Shown in pieces: positions 42,778 through 54,900 of a stretch of 64,000 nucleotides of DNA (positions within the stretch are counted from its first letter, which is position 1; every line of letters begins with the position of its first letter). The stretch is from Passalora sequoiae. Its lineage: Eukaryota; Ascomycota; Dothideomycetes; Mycosphaerellales; Mycosphaerellaceae. Position numbers and translations under genes: made by a program. A model generated the notes under the pieces. It did not search any database and had not been told where the DNA came from. It saw nothing but the letters and a program-made list of their open reading frames with translations. The stretch lies in the NCBI GenBank assembly GCA_013248845.1, contig WSQC01000009.1, positions 62,001 to 126,000 on the forward strand, given 5' to 3'.

Positions 42778-44454
42778 CAGAAACAAGTTGTTTCTCGTGT
42801 GTAGAAGCAGAGCTCCGTCCCTAACAAGACTTAGCGCGAGTCGGCAGGCGGGCGTTGCAGACCGGCGAAGATGGTTTAGTAGGCCAAGCTGCTCCTCTGA
42901 TCGCGCTCAAGTCATGAACTGTACTATGCTCTGTTTCTCGTCTTTCGACTCACCGACTACCTCGTCACAGGTCGTGCGGAAGGATTTCATGTCTGCCAGC
43001 GGACTCGTGTTCGTATCGTTTACATCACACTTACCGCCATCTCTATCGCCCTCGCGAAAGCTATCTTCTACACCATTCGGTCACCTCCAACGAGCGCCGC
43101 GCGATTTCACTGCACGCCGACTTCCACGATGATATTCTCGAAACGACCACGATATCCGGGATGAGTGCGAGGTCTCGATACCTTCATCAGCGTTCGCCTG
43201 ACTCGAGGCGCGTCTTCATGCTGACGCCCCTGGGCATGGTTTGACGCGCGCGCGCAAGACGATCAGAGGCGACATTCATTGTGCGCGCATGCCTAGCGAA
43301 TCCAATGAGCCTTTGACGGGAAGTCCGACCATCATATCTGAAGTGTCGTTCTGCAACAGCCGAGACTGCACGCGGGAGCTGCGTGCGACGCGCCAGACGT
43401 CTGGCTAGAAACCGGACTTTTCACCGTTGGCAACAACTATGACGTTCTGGCGAGGGAGGAAGATAGGAAGAATCAAGAGGAGAGGGAAAAGTAGCCGCGC
43501 AGTGCAGCGATTCCAGTGCTATCGTGGATGCGCATGCGACCGGTGATTGTGAGAAAGATGACAACCGCACAAAGCCACTGTAGGCCGTAGTAAATGGGAT
43601 CGAAGAAGCAGGACGAAGTGGAAAAGCAAGAGTTTAGACTCTATTGTCGCGCTCTGCCCAGACCTACGCTCACCGCCTGTAGCCGAGCTTATCTGTCCCC
43701 ATTGGCGCTGAGCACTGTCAAGAGACGCCAACGAGCACCTCTTGGGACAGCGACTCCCACATCCGCTGTAACCCGCTTTCGACAGAACAGCAATTTTCTG
43801 CCTCCAGCGACTAGACTTTGACGACGACGGCGCGGCTTTTCGCGAACGAGGCCTCACCAGTATACGCCTCCTATCCCAGATAGCACTGCTCGTGATCACG
43901 CCATCACGCTCACACTCGCGGATTTTCACCCTGAGCTTAAGCCTGAAAATGTCTCATAATAAGTTTGAGAACCTTCTCCGGTTATTGATCCGTTTTTCAG
44001 AAAGCTGGTGCGGTGACTGAATCTTGCGAAACAACAGGAAGCGGTGCTTGCACAGCCTCAATCGCAATGGTAACGACGTTGCACTGCCATGCCTGAGGAA
44101 GAGCTTGATGAGCAACCAAAGCGCACACTCCTGAAGCAAGAGCACATGGCTGATGCAGACCTTCGCGGCGAAGGTGTAAGCTGGAAAGCACGGCAGCAGC
44201 GAAGGCGATGCCCCCAGTACACCAGGGCGATTGCCTGCGTGGAAGAGGAAAGCAGGGAAGGCAGAGGAGGGCAGATGGGATGAGAACATGCTTCTATGAC
44301 TGCTCAAGCGGGAGGAACGCCGAGCTTGGTAGGTGGGAAGGATACCTTGCCATGCACTAGGCAATAGGACTTTCCTACATAGCTCGAGCAATTCAGGGCT
44401 ACTACCTCGTCCGTCTCATGTCAACAACATCGTCAAAAACACATCCTCGGTGAC
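42778..44454. other. Intergenic, no supported gene
   Basis: The longest frames are 145 codons (43954-44391, minus) and 136 codons (43519-43929, minus), without recognisable features and with competing frames on the other strand. Confidence 0.4.
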
Positions 44455-44790
44455 ATGATCACTGCCTTGGACGTGGTGAAATATCTCAAACTCGGCCAGA
44501 CCTTATCTGACTATCATTCGTCGCCACAAAAGCGTGATCTGATCCATCAAGCACTACTGGTCAACAGCTTTGCGAGACTTCATCGCCAACACCTACCTGC
44601 ACGGGCCAAACCAACACACGGTCTCCCAGTGACATCGTGAGTAACTGATTGACATCTTTGGACATGGTCAAAGAGCGCGATCTTAGCCGGACTTCATCTG
44701 GTGATCATCTGTCGCTACAAAAGCGCGACGTGATAGATCGACTACTACTGGCCGATATATTTGCGAGAATGCAGTCGCCCACACCCAAGC
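44455..44790 (+). repeat. Tandem duplication of a coding-like module
   Basis: Segments 44460-44590 and 44656-44784 are related both in DNA and in translation. Each reads a D(V/M)VK start, an S-DxxS-xQKRDxI middle and a LL-FAR end, with an offset of about 193 bp. Conservation of the reading frame between the two suggests a formerly translated repeat. A TGA at 44638 separates the frames. Confidence 0.6.
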
Positions 44791-45060
44791 CACCTAAGCC
44801 GATGGCGATGATAAGGCCGCGATCCTGTCCTTGTCGCGAACCTGTCCTTGTCGGACATTGAGTTAGGCAAGGCGAGTCAACACCCAAACTACCTAAGCCG
44901 GATGGCGACGATAAGGCCGCGAACCTGCCCTTGTCGGACATTGAGTTGGGTAAGGCGAGTCAACACCCAAGCTACCCAAGCCGGATGGCGACGATAAGGC
45001 CGCGATCCTGTCCTTGTCGCGAACTTATCCTTGTCGAAAATTGAGTTGGTCAAGGCGAGT
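44780..45060 (+). repeat. Degenerate 82-101-bp tandem repeat, three copies
   Basis: Units start near 44780, 44881 and 44963. Each contains CCxAAGCCGGATGGCGACGA-like and CTTGTCG-GACATTGAGTTxGG-like strings and ends GGCGAGTC. One frame reads a PKPDGDDKAA motif followed by SDIELGKAS in the middle unit. A related PDGDSKAAHL/SDSEFGK reading recurs at about 45660-45720, so the array once extended further or was part of one coding region. Confidence 0.7.
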
Positions 45061-45129
45061 CTACTATGTAATCCATTAAGAGGTCCTCCGCAACAGCCTA
45101 AGAAGCCGTCGCCGAGTAGCATATTCATG

Positions 45130-45600
45130 CCCAAGCAGCGTGCATAGCATTCTGTCAGACCTGTTCCGGCTCCCCGTATCACTTCGGACAGCCATCCTGC
45201 GCACTTCTAGCCGCTAGGAACATATCTGCAGCACCGGCTACAAGCATTTATCAGTGGACATCTCTGGGATTTTGCATCACGAGACGAAAGCCTCCCAAGC
45301 AGCGCGCACAACATTCTGTCCGGCCTGTTACCGCTATATGTATCACGTCCGACAACTACCCTGCAGACTTCCATCTGCCAAGCCAGCCAACGGACTCATG
45401 CGCTCTGTATCTGACTGCAGCACTGGCTACAATCATCTATCCACTAGCGTACTTGAAACTCTGCATCACCGATATGGAAGTCGCCTAAGCAGCGTGCACA
45501 ACTTTCTGTCAGGATTCATCGGCACAGTACCTATCTGCAGCAGCGGCTACGCACATCAACTAGCCAACAATATTGCCGGTAAGACCCGTCTACCCGGCCA
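45130..45600 (+). repeat. Degenerate repeat of about 165-190 bp, 2.6 copies
   Basis: Units begin at 45130, 45294 and 45484 with CCxAAGCAGCG(T/C)GCA. The first two share TCxGxCCTGTT and TATCAC-TC-GACA; all three share a later CTGCAGCA-CGGCTAC string. One frame reads PKQRA at each start. Stop codons break any long frame. Together with 44455-45060 this forms a mosaic of decaying repeats. Confidence 0.65.
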
Positions 45601-45759
45601 GGGCGACCTTCAATTCAACGGAGCAGAAACGCTGCCTCATGTCAAGACAATCGCCATCGGAGCCTGATGGTGACAGTAAGGCAGCACATCTTTCTTCGTC
45701 GGACAGCGAGTTTGGTAAGCAGATCCTACTACTTGCGAGGCGCTACAGCAGAAAAGTGT

Positions 45760-47100
45760 CAAGTTGATGAGAACCGTTCGAAGGCCGGCAAGATAGAACA
45801 CAAGTTCTACTTCAGCGAGCCCCGAGATGTTGATTGTTGTTGCATGCCAAGGCATGAAGCATCTGGCGCGGTCTGAGCACGAGACTCATGCCTACTTTAT
45901 CGCAGATACTAGATCATACCGCGGCTCGAAGCATTAGGTTCCCAAATCTTGCGCAAGCGGAGCACGAGTAGGACAGTCGCTTCCACGACGATTGTCGAAG
46001 GCTACCGAAGCACAAAGCGCCCTCAGCAGAACTGGCTCGGCTCCTGGCAGGTCTTAACGGTACGGCCTACCTTTCACAAGCAATACCAGATCTCGCCATA
46101 GGATTAAGCACTACTAGCAGATACAACCTCTGAACAAAAACATAATACAGACCTTCTCTACGCTGTCCTTCGAAACTTCGGGTACCCTACTTGCTGCTAC
46201 GCTATAGATTATCGGCTAGTAGTTGGCAGAGACGGAGTGAAGTGGTGTGGCAGTGGTATTGAAGCGACGCGGTGAAGCACAGCGCCGAGTATGCGACACT
46301 AACATACAGACTACAGTATTTGTAGGAGTGGAGGTATGTTGTCCAGCTTGGAATTACGTATCAACAGCGGAGGTAACGAGCAAAGGGTCTATCTAAGTCG
46401 CAAGTCGCTATTGCAGCTGCTGGTGGAGTAAGCATCTACAGTTTGTTAAGCTAGGTGCATCGCCATTGGGCTCAGAGTAGTCGACGCTGGGTGAAGCTCG
46501 TTGAAGCAGACTATGCTAAGGGCGCTGAATATGTAGCGGCCAGTAGGTGATGCTAGAAGACTGGGTCGAAACGGAGCCAATACCGCCGTGTTCTACAGAA
46601 CGCGCTCAAGGTAAAGGAGTTGACGAAAGACGCTGTCTACCCGTCAGAGTTGTCGTAGCTTAACCTCGGCCTTACTAAGACGGTCAAGATGGGATGAGGA
46701 GGAGTAGGCATTAAGAGCACGTGCCTTGTCGCGTAGAGCGGAATATCTAGCAATAGTGTATAGAGAGAAGATAGACAAGGGAGCCACTTACATAATTTGT
46801 CGTAGAATGCATCTTATACACGTGCTGTGAAACTTGAAATATAGCGCGGCCTCGCCTCATTTGCAAAACTTACCCTGCAGCGCAATCAGCTCCAGGTGAA
46901 GTCAAAATGTATATACCGCGTGCCCGAGGTCTACTTTTCTTAAACAAAAGACATAGAAACGTCGGGAACATATCTACGATCAACAAAGCGCCTCTACCTA
47001 CGTATCACTGCATAGCATTCGATTGATTACCAAATGTTTCTAGTTGGTTATAATCAGCGCTAACGTATCATTCTCTACGACAACCTAGTAGTTTATCCCT
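45760..47100. other. Intergenic, nothing recognised
   Basis: No frame above about 70 codons and no clear repeat. Base composition is ordinary. Confidence 0.45.
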
Positions 47101-47107
47101 CCACAGT

Positions 47108-47225
47108 TTCGCATTTGTTCTCGCTGTACTTCGAATTCGCATTTCTTTTGTTTGTACTTCTGATTCGCATTTGTTTCCCCCCAAGTTTCGCATTTTGATC
47201 CCCGCCACAGTCCCGCATTTCTTCG
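47108..47225. repeat. Cluster C of the AAACAAATGCGAA motif
   Basis: In complement form: TTCGCATTTGTT (47108), TTCGCATTTC (47136), TTCGCATTTGTTT (47164-47176), TTCGCATTTT (47187) and CCGCATTTCTT (47213). Starts are 23-28 bp apart. The spacers differ in sequence. It is the densest and most regular of the clusters. Confidence 0.7.
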
Positions 47226-47239
47226 TACCACAGCGTTAC

Positions 47240-48247
47240 AGTTCTGATGTAGTGACGATGCACTTTCTCAACTAAGTCTGCGTCTTCCCTGCTATTCTCT
47301 GGAGAAGGTAGCACTCCTATGGACCAACCGCCCCTGCTTCTGGGACCTGGAGTCTGCTAATAAGACAATCTACCAACTGCACTACCTACTGCCGTCGTGG
47401 CGCAACCTATCATCATCTGACCCGCTATCTGAACGATGCTATCTTACTGAGCCTTCTCGACCCGCTATACGCGTCTCAGTAGAGGATTGCGGCGCCCTGT
47501 ATTCCAATGGTAATGTCGTTGGACTGCTTACGCTGACCGCGCTCGTCGGCACAACAGAAGTGTAATTGTAGGAATATTCTGTCAAGCCGGTGGTCCACTA
47601 GACCATGACTTTAGAAGGCGCTGTCGGCTCCATTGCCGCGGCCACTCAATGCACTTGTCGGAAGGACTGTTCCTACAGAGACTCCTAGGTTCTCCTTCCG
47701 TTGCGCCAGCGTCAGGCACCAATCTATCTCCGCAGAAATATGTCCAATATAGTTGGCGATGCGGAGCGAGCCCACTCTCATAGTAGTGATTTGCTATCTG
47801 TGGCTGTAACTGAATGTACGTCCTTGTCGCTGTGGAAGCAAGCCGTTTCTGTACGCAGAAGCTGCGCTAGCACTCCATACTGCTACAAAAGATGTCACTC
47901 AGATGTTACACACGCAACATGACATTGCAATTCCTATACAGATCCTACAATGCTTCTTCCTCGCCTCATCGTAATGTCCACCCCATCCTCCAGCTTCCCG
48001 CCATTCCTATCCATCCACCCAATCCACCAATTCCACCTGCTTTTCATCCTCGCTGCCGCCTATTCCACTTCCTAACCCAATCCCTCGACATCACAACGCC
48101 CCTACAACACGGACAGAGTGGACTGATCTCAAGCAGCGACATACGAATACAACTCCGACAGAAAATGTGATTCCCGCTACAAGGTACTAGCACCGGGTCG
48201 ACGAAATCCTGCATATCGATACTGCATGTCTGTTCTCTTACAGCAGC
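47240..48247. other. Intergenic, nothing supported
   Basis: Only short frames (73 and 92 codons at 47701 and 47892), featureless apart from a proline/isoleucine-rich run. Confidence 0.4.
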
Positions 48248-49998
48248 CTACGCGGCTGTTGGAGTGGGAAGAGCGGCGAGGAAGTCGTCGACCATGATTT
48301 TGTTAGCGAGAGTTCGGAGCTGAGAATTGTTGGGTGTTGTCCGGGTGACGAAGGGCATGCTGGCAGGGATTGGTAGTGGAGCCGGGACTGGCGGCGGAGC
48401 AGTAACTGGTGATGGAGCAGCGACTCCAGGTGGGGTAGCGACCGGCGGTGGCGCAGCAGGTGCCCATGGAGCTTGCATTGCTCCAGTGTTGCCTCTAGTT
48501 TGAATGGCTGTCTGCATCACAAGGATTTGTTCCAATGTCAAGTTAGGAATGCCCTACAGATTTGCCCAGCGCGAGCGTGCTAGTCTGCGTACGTTGTAGT
48601 CAAATGTAAGGAGTCCGCAATCCCAGACGATTAGTAGAAGTATCGCGATAAGAGGAGAACATTTGAAGAAGCTCAACGGCTTCCGGAGCGGCAAGTTGAC
48701 TCAGAATTGATATCCCAAGGCCCAGACCCATGAGCGCAAGATGAACGGCCATGATGATGCAGCGAACTTTGGCTTCGCCGGTCAAGACAGTCCTGGTACG
48801 CACGTTATTGCGCTTAGGAGACGATGCGAGAATGTGTGCTAAAGCGATGCCAACGGCCAGGGCGATGAGTGCTAGGATTGGCATATCGCTTTACTGTACA
48901 AAGACAGCGTTAATGAACATGCCTGCGGTCTGAAAGCCTTCAAGAGGGCTGCAGACCGGCACTAGACCATCCTGGACCAAATCAACGCCATTGACCATAC
49001 CAGCGGCCAAGAAACCGATGATTCCATGTGTTCCCGGTAAGTGAATCAGAAAGTTAGTGATTCTAAGCAACTCTGTAGACACGACAGCGGTCGAGAGAAG
49101 CTCGAGTGGGAGTTGTAGCTCTGAAAGCGCGATGTCTTTGAGCGCCTTTCTCTTCTTGGCAGGATGCCTTTCTCTTCTTGGCAGGATGCCTTTCTCTTCT
49201 TGGCAGGATTGATGGTAGTCACTTGTAAGGCAGTGCTTGCTGTCACCGAAAAGCCTCGGTTTAAGCCAGCCATCAGATGGCGTCTTGACATCTCTTCCAG
49301 CGCCGAAGGCACGAGAGGACTCAGGAAGACTCATCTTGGGAGTTGCGCTAGCAACATGGCCGGCCGTACGAGCATCCTTATCAATTGTCGTGCTGAAACG
49401 CTCGTGGACCGTGCGGAATATAGGAAGAGCCCTCCCTTGAGGCAAGGAGAGCAAGGAGTGAAAAGGATTCCGATGTTGCGAGCATTATACTGCAATTCGT
49501 GCGGGAGAAGAGAATACAGGCGGCAGTGCCCTGATAGCAGCGCCATCTTCAGGCCCCCTTCTTGCCATCTAGCTGCATCACTGTCGTGATTCCAGAAGCT
49601 TCTTTGTCATGCTTCGGGGCTTACTCGCAAGTGATGCCGCTGGCTTGATACAGGTCATCAATGTCCGGCTGAAAGAGCAGACTCGTAGGTCTGTTGTCGA
49701 GCACAAGTCGCATCGCTTGGGTAGCTGGTGCTGAGCTCCCGGATACTTACCACATGGCACGATTGTATATTTAGACAGGCACATCAGGTAGCCGGCGGTA
49801 GATTTCCGTGAAGACTTGCCGGCGAAGGGTGTGCTCTACCAGCAGCCAATCTGGAAATGCCGCATTCGTCCACAAACTCTTGCAGAGAAGCGCAGTCAAC
49901 AGCCTCTGGTCAGAGATAAAGGTAGTAGAGGCGGCGTGGGTCAAGGAAAGCGGAGGGCCACAAGGAAGCCAAGACTCAAGCGATATCATCGTGTTCAT
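48248..49998 (-). pseudogene. Relic of a multi-pass membrane protein gene
   Basis: Coding-like frames follow each other on the minus strand. 49998-49771 has a well-formed hydrophobic/aromatic start (GPPLSLTHAASTTFISDQ). Next is a piece ending at 49331 (ALLSGHCRLYSLLPHELQ). Then comes a long frame 49454-48600, open except for TAA at 48891-48893, with membrane-like stretches (GIIGFLAAGMVNGVD, ILALIALAVGIALAHILA, MAVHLALMGLGLGI). A second frame from 48700 to 48248 is open except for TAG at 48554-48556, with LIAILLLIVWDCG followed by DYNVRRLARSRW and a Pro/Ala-rich tail. Both stops fit CAA/CAG-to-TAA/TAG. Some frame changes may be short introns (a 47-nt candidate sits near 49620-49575); the 48650-48700 change looks like a real frameshift. 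Family not recognised. Confidence 0.55.
49144..49209. repeat. 22-bp tandem repeat, three perfect copies
   Basis: The unit GCCTTTCTCTTCTTGGCAGGAT is repeated three times without gap. It lies inside the 48.2-50.0-kb relic. Because 22 is not a multiple of three, the same DNA is read in all three frames in succession, giving QEEKGILPRRERHPAKKRK in the minus-strand frame. Confidence 0.95.
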
Positions 49999-50439
49999 GG
50001 CAAAGGAGGCGCGTCGTTATCCGTCGCATTTCGTTGGAGTGTCGTGATAGTCGTGGAGAGAAGTCCATATGGAGGTAAAGGATTTGAAGGCTGGTCACCG
50101 TCTCCTTACAGCGCTTTGTTAAAACAAAATGTTGGGACAATGTCCATTCCCATACGGGCTGGGAGGGGATGGGTATGGCGGAACCGCAGGCTTGCTTACA
50201 CTACATCAAGAAGAGGGGGGTCATGACATACGCCGCCGCATGTTTAGATGAAGTGCGATAGCCTGATGGAGCGGGTATCGTGCGCAAAGCGGTCCTTGGC
50301 GAGCGATAGTTGAATTGACGATGTTGAGGTGATTATTGAGCGAGAGAGACGAGAGAGACGATGGCACTGTCGGCAAGCGCCGGCGGCGGCAGAGACGCGT
50401 TGGGTACTCTAATTGGTCGGAATCAACTCCGCTCCATCG
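49999..50439. other. Short intergenic segment
   Basis: No supported gene. It separates the membrane-protein relic from the AT-rich island. GAGAGACGA is repeated twice at 50340-50360. Confidence 0.4.
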
Positions 50440-50880
50440 ATTAAAAGTTAGATCATTAGATATATAGTAGATAAGTGTTAGATATATAGTATACCTTCTA
50501 GGTTTACCTCTACTAACTCCTAGGTAGTTCCTTAACTCTTCTTAGCTAGGAGATTATTATTATATATCTAATATATATTAGATATATATCTAGTAAGTAT
50601 TAAGTCTTCTTACTTCTTTAATATACTCGCGAAGGGTATTTATTTCTTAAAACTTTAACTAAGGAGAAGTAGCGCTACGTATAGGATATATATTAGATAT
50701 ATACCTTATAAAGCTTAGAATTAATTATAAAGCGATAGCCTAACTCGCCTATATAGATCTTTAGGTAACTACTACTCTAATATATATAAGATATATACTA
50801 GATATATATTTAATATATGTTATATATATATTAGATTAATATTAGATTAATAGTAATGATATATAGCTAAGGCGTTAGAT
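50440..50880. repeat. Second AT-rich, RIP-like island
   Basis: About 440 bp of TA-rich DNA with repeated TTAGATATATA and ATATATCTA words and sharp borders to GC-balanced flanks on both sides. Composition matches the 1-9540 block. No coding capacity, and no end repeats that I can see. It is probably a fragment of a mutated transposable element such as a solo LTR. Confidence 0.6.
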
Positions 50881-53800
50881 GAGCTATTCATTAGGGTCAG
50901 CTTGGCGCTCGGACCCACTCTGAGGGGTACACCGGAAACACCCGAGGTGTCTGCTCACCTGTATCCACGATCGCGACGATACACTCACACAGAGGTGTCA
51001 GCTCACCTGCACCCACACACATACTACATCCGCGACGCATACGTTCTGAATGCAACACAACACACACGCCAATGACGAGACTGCGACGGTTGTGATGCGC
51101 ACGATGAAGCCAAAGACGCGATGCACGCTCTGTTGCTGCGGACATGATTGGTACGAGGCACACGCCGACGTCGAGAACGCGATGCGAATACGAGCGCCGA
51201 AAGCGCCATGAACATCTGCTGATGCCAAACACGCTGCTACGCCCAGGAATGGTCTCGGACAGGCCCACGTCGAAGGGATCGGACGTCGATGCTGGATCCT
51301 CTGACAATACTTGGTACGATGTGAGACTCAAGGTGGGTACAGGAAAGAGGATGAGGACTACATGCACAGCGCGAAAGAGGCACGACGGGATGAATGAGCA
51401 ACAAGGCGTGCTCCATCCAGTGCACACGAGGGACCCTCGCGCGGGCCAGCTCGAGGAGAATCGCCAGCGATGCTGCTCAGAATGGAAGTAACCAGCGTGA
51501 CGGTACATAAGGACGCCAAGCCACCCAAGTCATATGTTACACTATGTGACCCGCTTTCTTGATGAAGCGCTCTTTAGCCCGCAGTCGTCGTTCATTGTAG
51601 TGGACCGACAGTTGAACAGAATGCAGTGTGCCGGAGCTCTGCCGTATATGCACTCGGCATATTGGAATTATGGAAGCAGAGTTGCCGGCTCTACGCTCCA
51701 TGACTGTCTTTTGCGGGGCTGCTTTCCCGACATGTTTGCAGTAGACTTGTGTGGCAGCATACATTGCTCGCCTAGACCAGACAAGATACACGCCCCTTCA
51801 GCTGTGTCAGCACTTCCGGCAAAGTACGTATGTGCTATTGCTTGCCTTTTGAGACAGTCCAGATACGCCTTTGACAGATGAGCTAAAAGATGCGCTACGA
51901 AAGCCTTCTTTTGACCAAGTATAGTCGACTCGAAAGGCCTGTGCGGATGTATCATGCTGTTCCCCAGTGTAGCGCACTCTACGTTCCTTAATCAGCCGCT
52001 CCAGATCCGTAGTCTCTGCGCCGGTTTGGTCTTGAAGGGATTATGCTCAGGTTGAATTCGAGTCTAAGTGCCTAGATGAGACGTTGAACATGAGTATCTT
52101 TCTACGTGCGGCGATGGAAAGCTAAAGCTGTCTGTATGCTCGGAGACTAGCTCATCTAGACCTTGTCGCTGGTATAGGACGACATAGACTTTGCTGACTA
52201 GGCGCTAGGTGGTTGTGGACCCTTTATCAAGGGGCCAATATCGATAGGCATCTTCTCCGAGCTGTCGTCCCTTGCTTGGTATTACTGATGCACAAGATCG
52301 TCAGCTCGATTATAGCAGAGCACGCCTACTGATTCATGTTGATATGGCGGTCTGAGCTGACTGAGCTCGTGGTGGTTTGATGCTCAATGATGCAGTGTCT
52401 GGCCATCGACAGCTTACATCTGATACGCTCACGGAGTCGCGAGTCGCTTAGACAACGGCAGTCATGGCGTATAGCTCTCCGTCGCCGGTCTTGCAGTCCA
52501 GGTGCTTGCACGTTCGACGGGGCGATGGTAGGGGTCAAAACAGAGCCTTGATCATCTAGCTCAATGTGGACCATGGTATTGAGCGTAGCGTGTAATGGGA
52601 CCAGCACGGCAATGATGACTGTTTCTTAGCAAGTCTGAGTGGATAAGCACTAGCCAACGCTAGTCTTATCTTTAAGAGACATGTCCTTGCCTTCAAATGT
52701 GAAGGTCAAGTTCCTAGAGGCGCGCTCACGGAGGAGAAGATGTAGAGGCTACGTTCCTGAGAAATCATATCGATACGTGACACGCATTCTTGGTAGCAGG
52801 AGCATGTTGCAAGCTGAGGTAGCAGAGTCGCCGCCAAGACCGTCATTGTGGTTACATGCTCTCTTCCGTCCACAAGCACTAGCAACATCAATAGTAGCGA
52901 AAGTCGTACACGCAATCTGAGTCTCATGTTGGCTATACTTCGAGCCGGGCGTTCAGGACTACTACTTGGTTCACTATCAACGCAACCGCGGGCTACACTC
53001 GCAGTGAAGTACCCTATGTTCCTGAATACAAGGCACGCGTTGGTTGTAACTTGTTTATGATGCTGGCTGCAAAGCTTGTAGGGCTCTCTAGTTGAGCGAC
53101 GCCTATGCCAGCACATCGTGCATTGGGATCTCAGGTTATGAAACGCGATGTGTTATTCTCCGGTGCGAGACTGAAATAGCTAGTATGCTGTAAGTTTTGC
53201 TCAGTAGAGTGTGCTTCCGTGTACGTGAAGCAGCGAACATATTCGTGTGCAAAGATCTTGCATCAAAGCCTGCAGATATCGCATTTATCTACATGATCCT
53301 CGCCTTTGTAGGCATCACTTATTGCACGCAGTACTGATCCGGACTTGCACCCAATCCTGCGGCAGCATACGACGGTTAGCATAGCAATCTCCTACATCGT
53401 CTTCGAGGCTTCTCTCTCGGTGCCAGGATCGCCTTTCGCCGTGTACGCGACATCTGCCCCCATTCTCCACTGCCGGCATGTTCAATGTCTTTGACAAGAG
53501 GCGAATGATCTCCTCTTTTGGCATGAGCTCGTATTTCTCGCCGATCTTGGCTTCGAAGCTTGTCTCGGGCCAAAACTGGTTTCAGAAGTCCAGGCGAGCC
53601 TCCGCCCCCCCACTATGCTGCTCTTAATCATGGAATGGCGGTAGTGCTGAGTCGACGCGTTGTGGTTGCGGTGGCAATTGATGTAACGATGTAGTTCTCG
53701 GGACCTAGTGCCTACAAATGAGATACCTTCTTATGAAGGCTCGACTGACAACTTCTGCGGAAGTCCTCACTGGAAAGGCAGTTGGATCGTTGCTGATAAA

Positions 53801-54900
53801 GGATAGAGAGACTAACGATTGAAAACAATGCAGACTTTGGTAGGCGTGAACGCGAGAAGGGGCAGCTTGTCTGGCTGCAAATGATGTCGCGGCAGACGAC
53901 TTGTTCCTTCTTAGGCATCCTGCAGAGTTTTCTCGTGAAAGCTAGCGTAATATACTCGGTGTCGGACTTGGTAGCTTGCTTATGCTGTCAAGGTGTTAAG
54001 ACTTTGAGGCGATCTTGTCACCGGTTTTCGTAGGGTTGTGTATCTTCGACGGCTCTTCTTCTTTGATAACCTTTTCCTCCTGAATGGCTGCCTCCTCTAC
54101 GCCGCAATACTGATCTTCTCAAACGCCAAGAACACATTGGTATTGCTGGCGCAGAAGTAAGGCTATATCCGTGCTCAACCTACCGCGGCTTGGCTTTGTT
54201 CGCATGCTTTTTGGGCTCAACAGTATCCTTGAATGACCTATTCATCTTCGATAGCCTCCTCTGAGCTTGGCCCGCTATGGGTGAACTGCCGTGCACTGAA
54301 CTTAAAAACCACGGTATAAGAGCTGTAGTGGTTCTGGATATCACTACGCAAACCGTGTGGCACTATCAAATCTTGCGGCGGTATGGCTTCAGCTTGTGTA
54401 TCCCGCGCTTACAACGATGTGACGAGCTCTAGTTGAGTCGGACAGGTCATGGACTTCGTGAATCGTCCTCGCAGACACCTGCTTGATACACGGAGGTTCT
54501 TCCTACTCAACTTGGATGGCATGATAAGCCCCGACGTAGCCTCAGAAGTGACTAAGAAAGCGAAACGCTTCACGTGAGTGTGCTTCAGTAGGTGCTGAAC
54601 TACGCGCGGGTCCTAGCGCGCATCTCAGGAAGGAAACATAGCGCCTGTAGCATGAAACCAGCACTCGAACTAGGACCATTCATCCTCAAAAACAAAAGCC
54701 GCGAACGCAATCACTGGGTCTGTCCGGTATTGCCTGATATGCTCCGCTCATTTTTCGCCCCAGAGCTTCCGGAGCGAAAATAAGCTTACGATCTTCTTCC
54801 AAGCTTGTTGTAGAATAGTCTCCTGAGGCTGTCGCTACTTATGCAGGCCAACATGATGTATTTTTCATAGATTGTTCCTCTAGCCGGGGCTGTCTGTACA
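50881..54900. other. 4-kb gene-poor stretch
   Basis: No frame is convincing. A near-duplicate of about 48 bp occurs at 50943-51016 (GAGGTGTC-GCTCACCTG twice). A 115-codon plus-strand frame (51144-51491) and overlapping minus-strand frames compete. At 53996-54110 the minus strand has a charged coding-like run (EEAAIQEEKVIKEEEPSK), possibly another piece of the relic that follows. Confidence 0.4.

Noticed and set aside
47108..47225. Motif cluster considered as a CRISPR-like array
   Set aside because: Core only 10-13 bp, imperfect, spacers too short, eukaryotic context.
53315..53573. Minus-strand frames with plausible peptides in two different frames
   Set aside because: Two overlapping frames look equally good, so neither can be supported.
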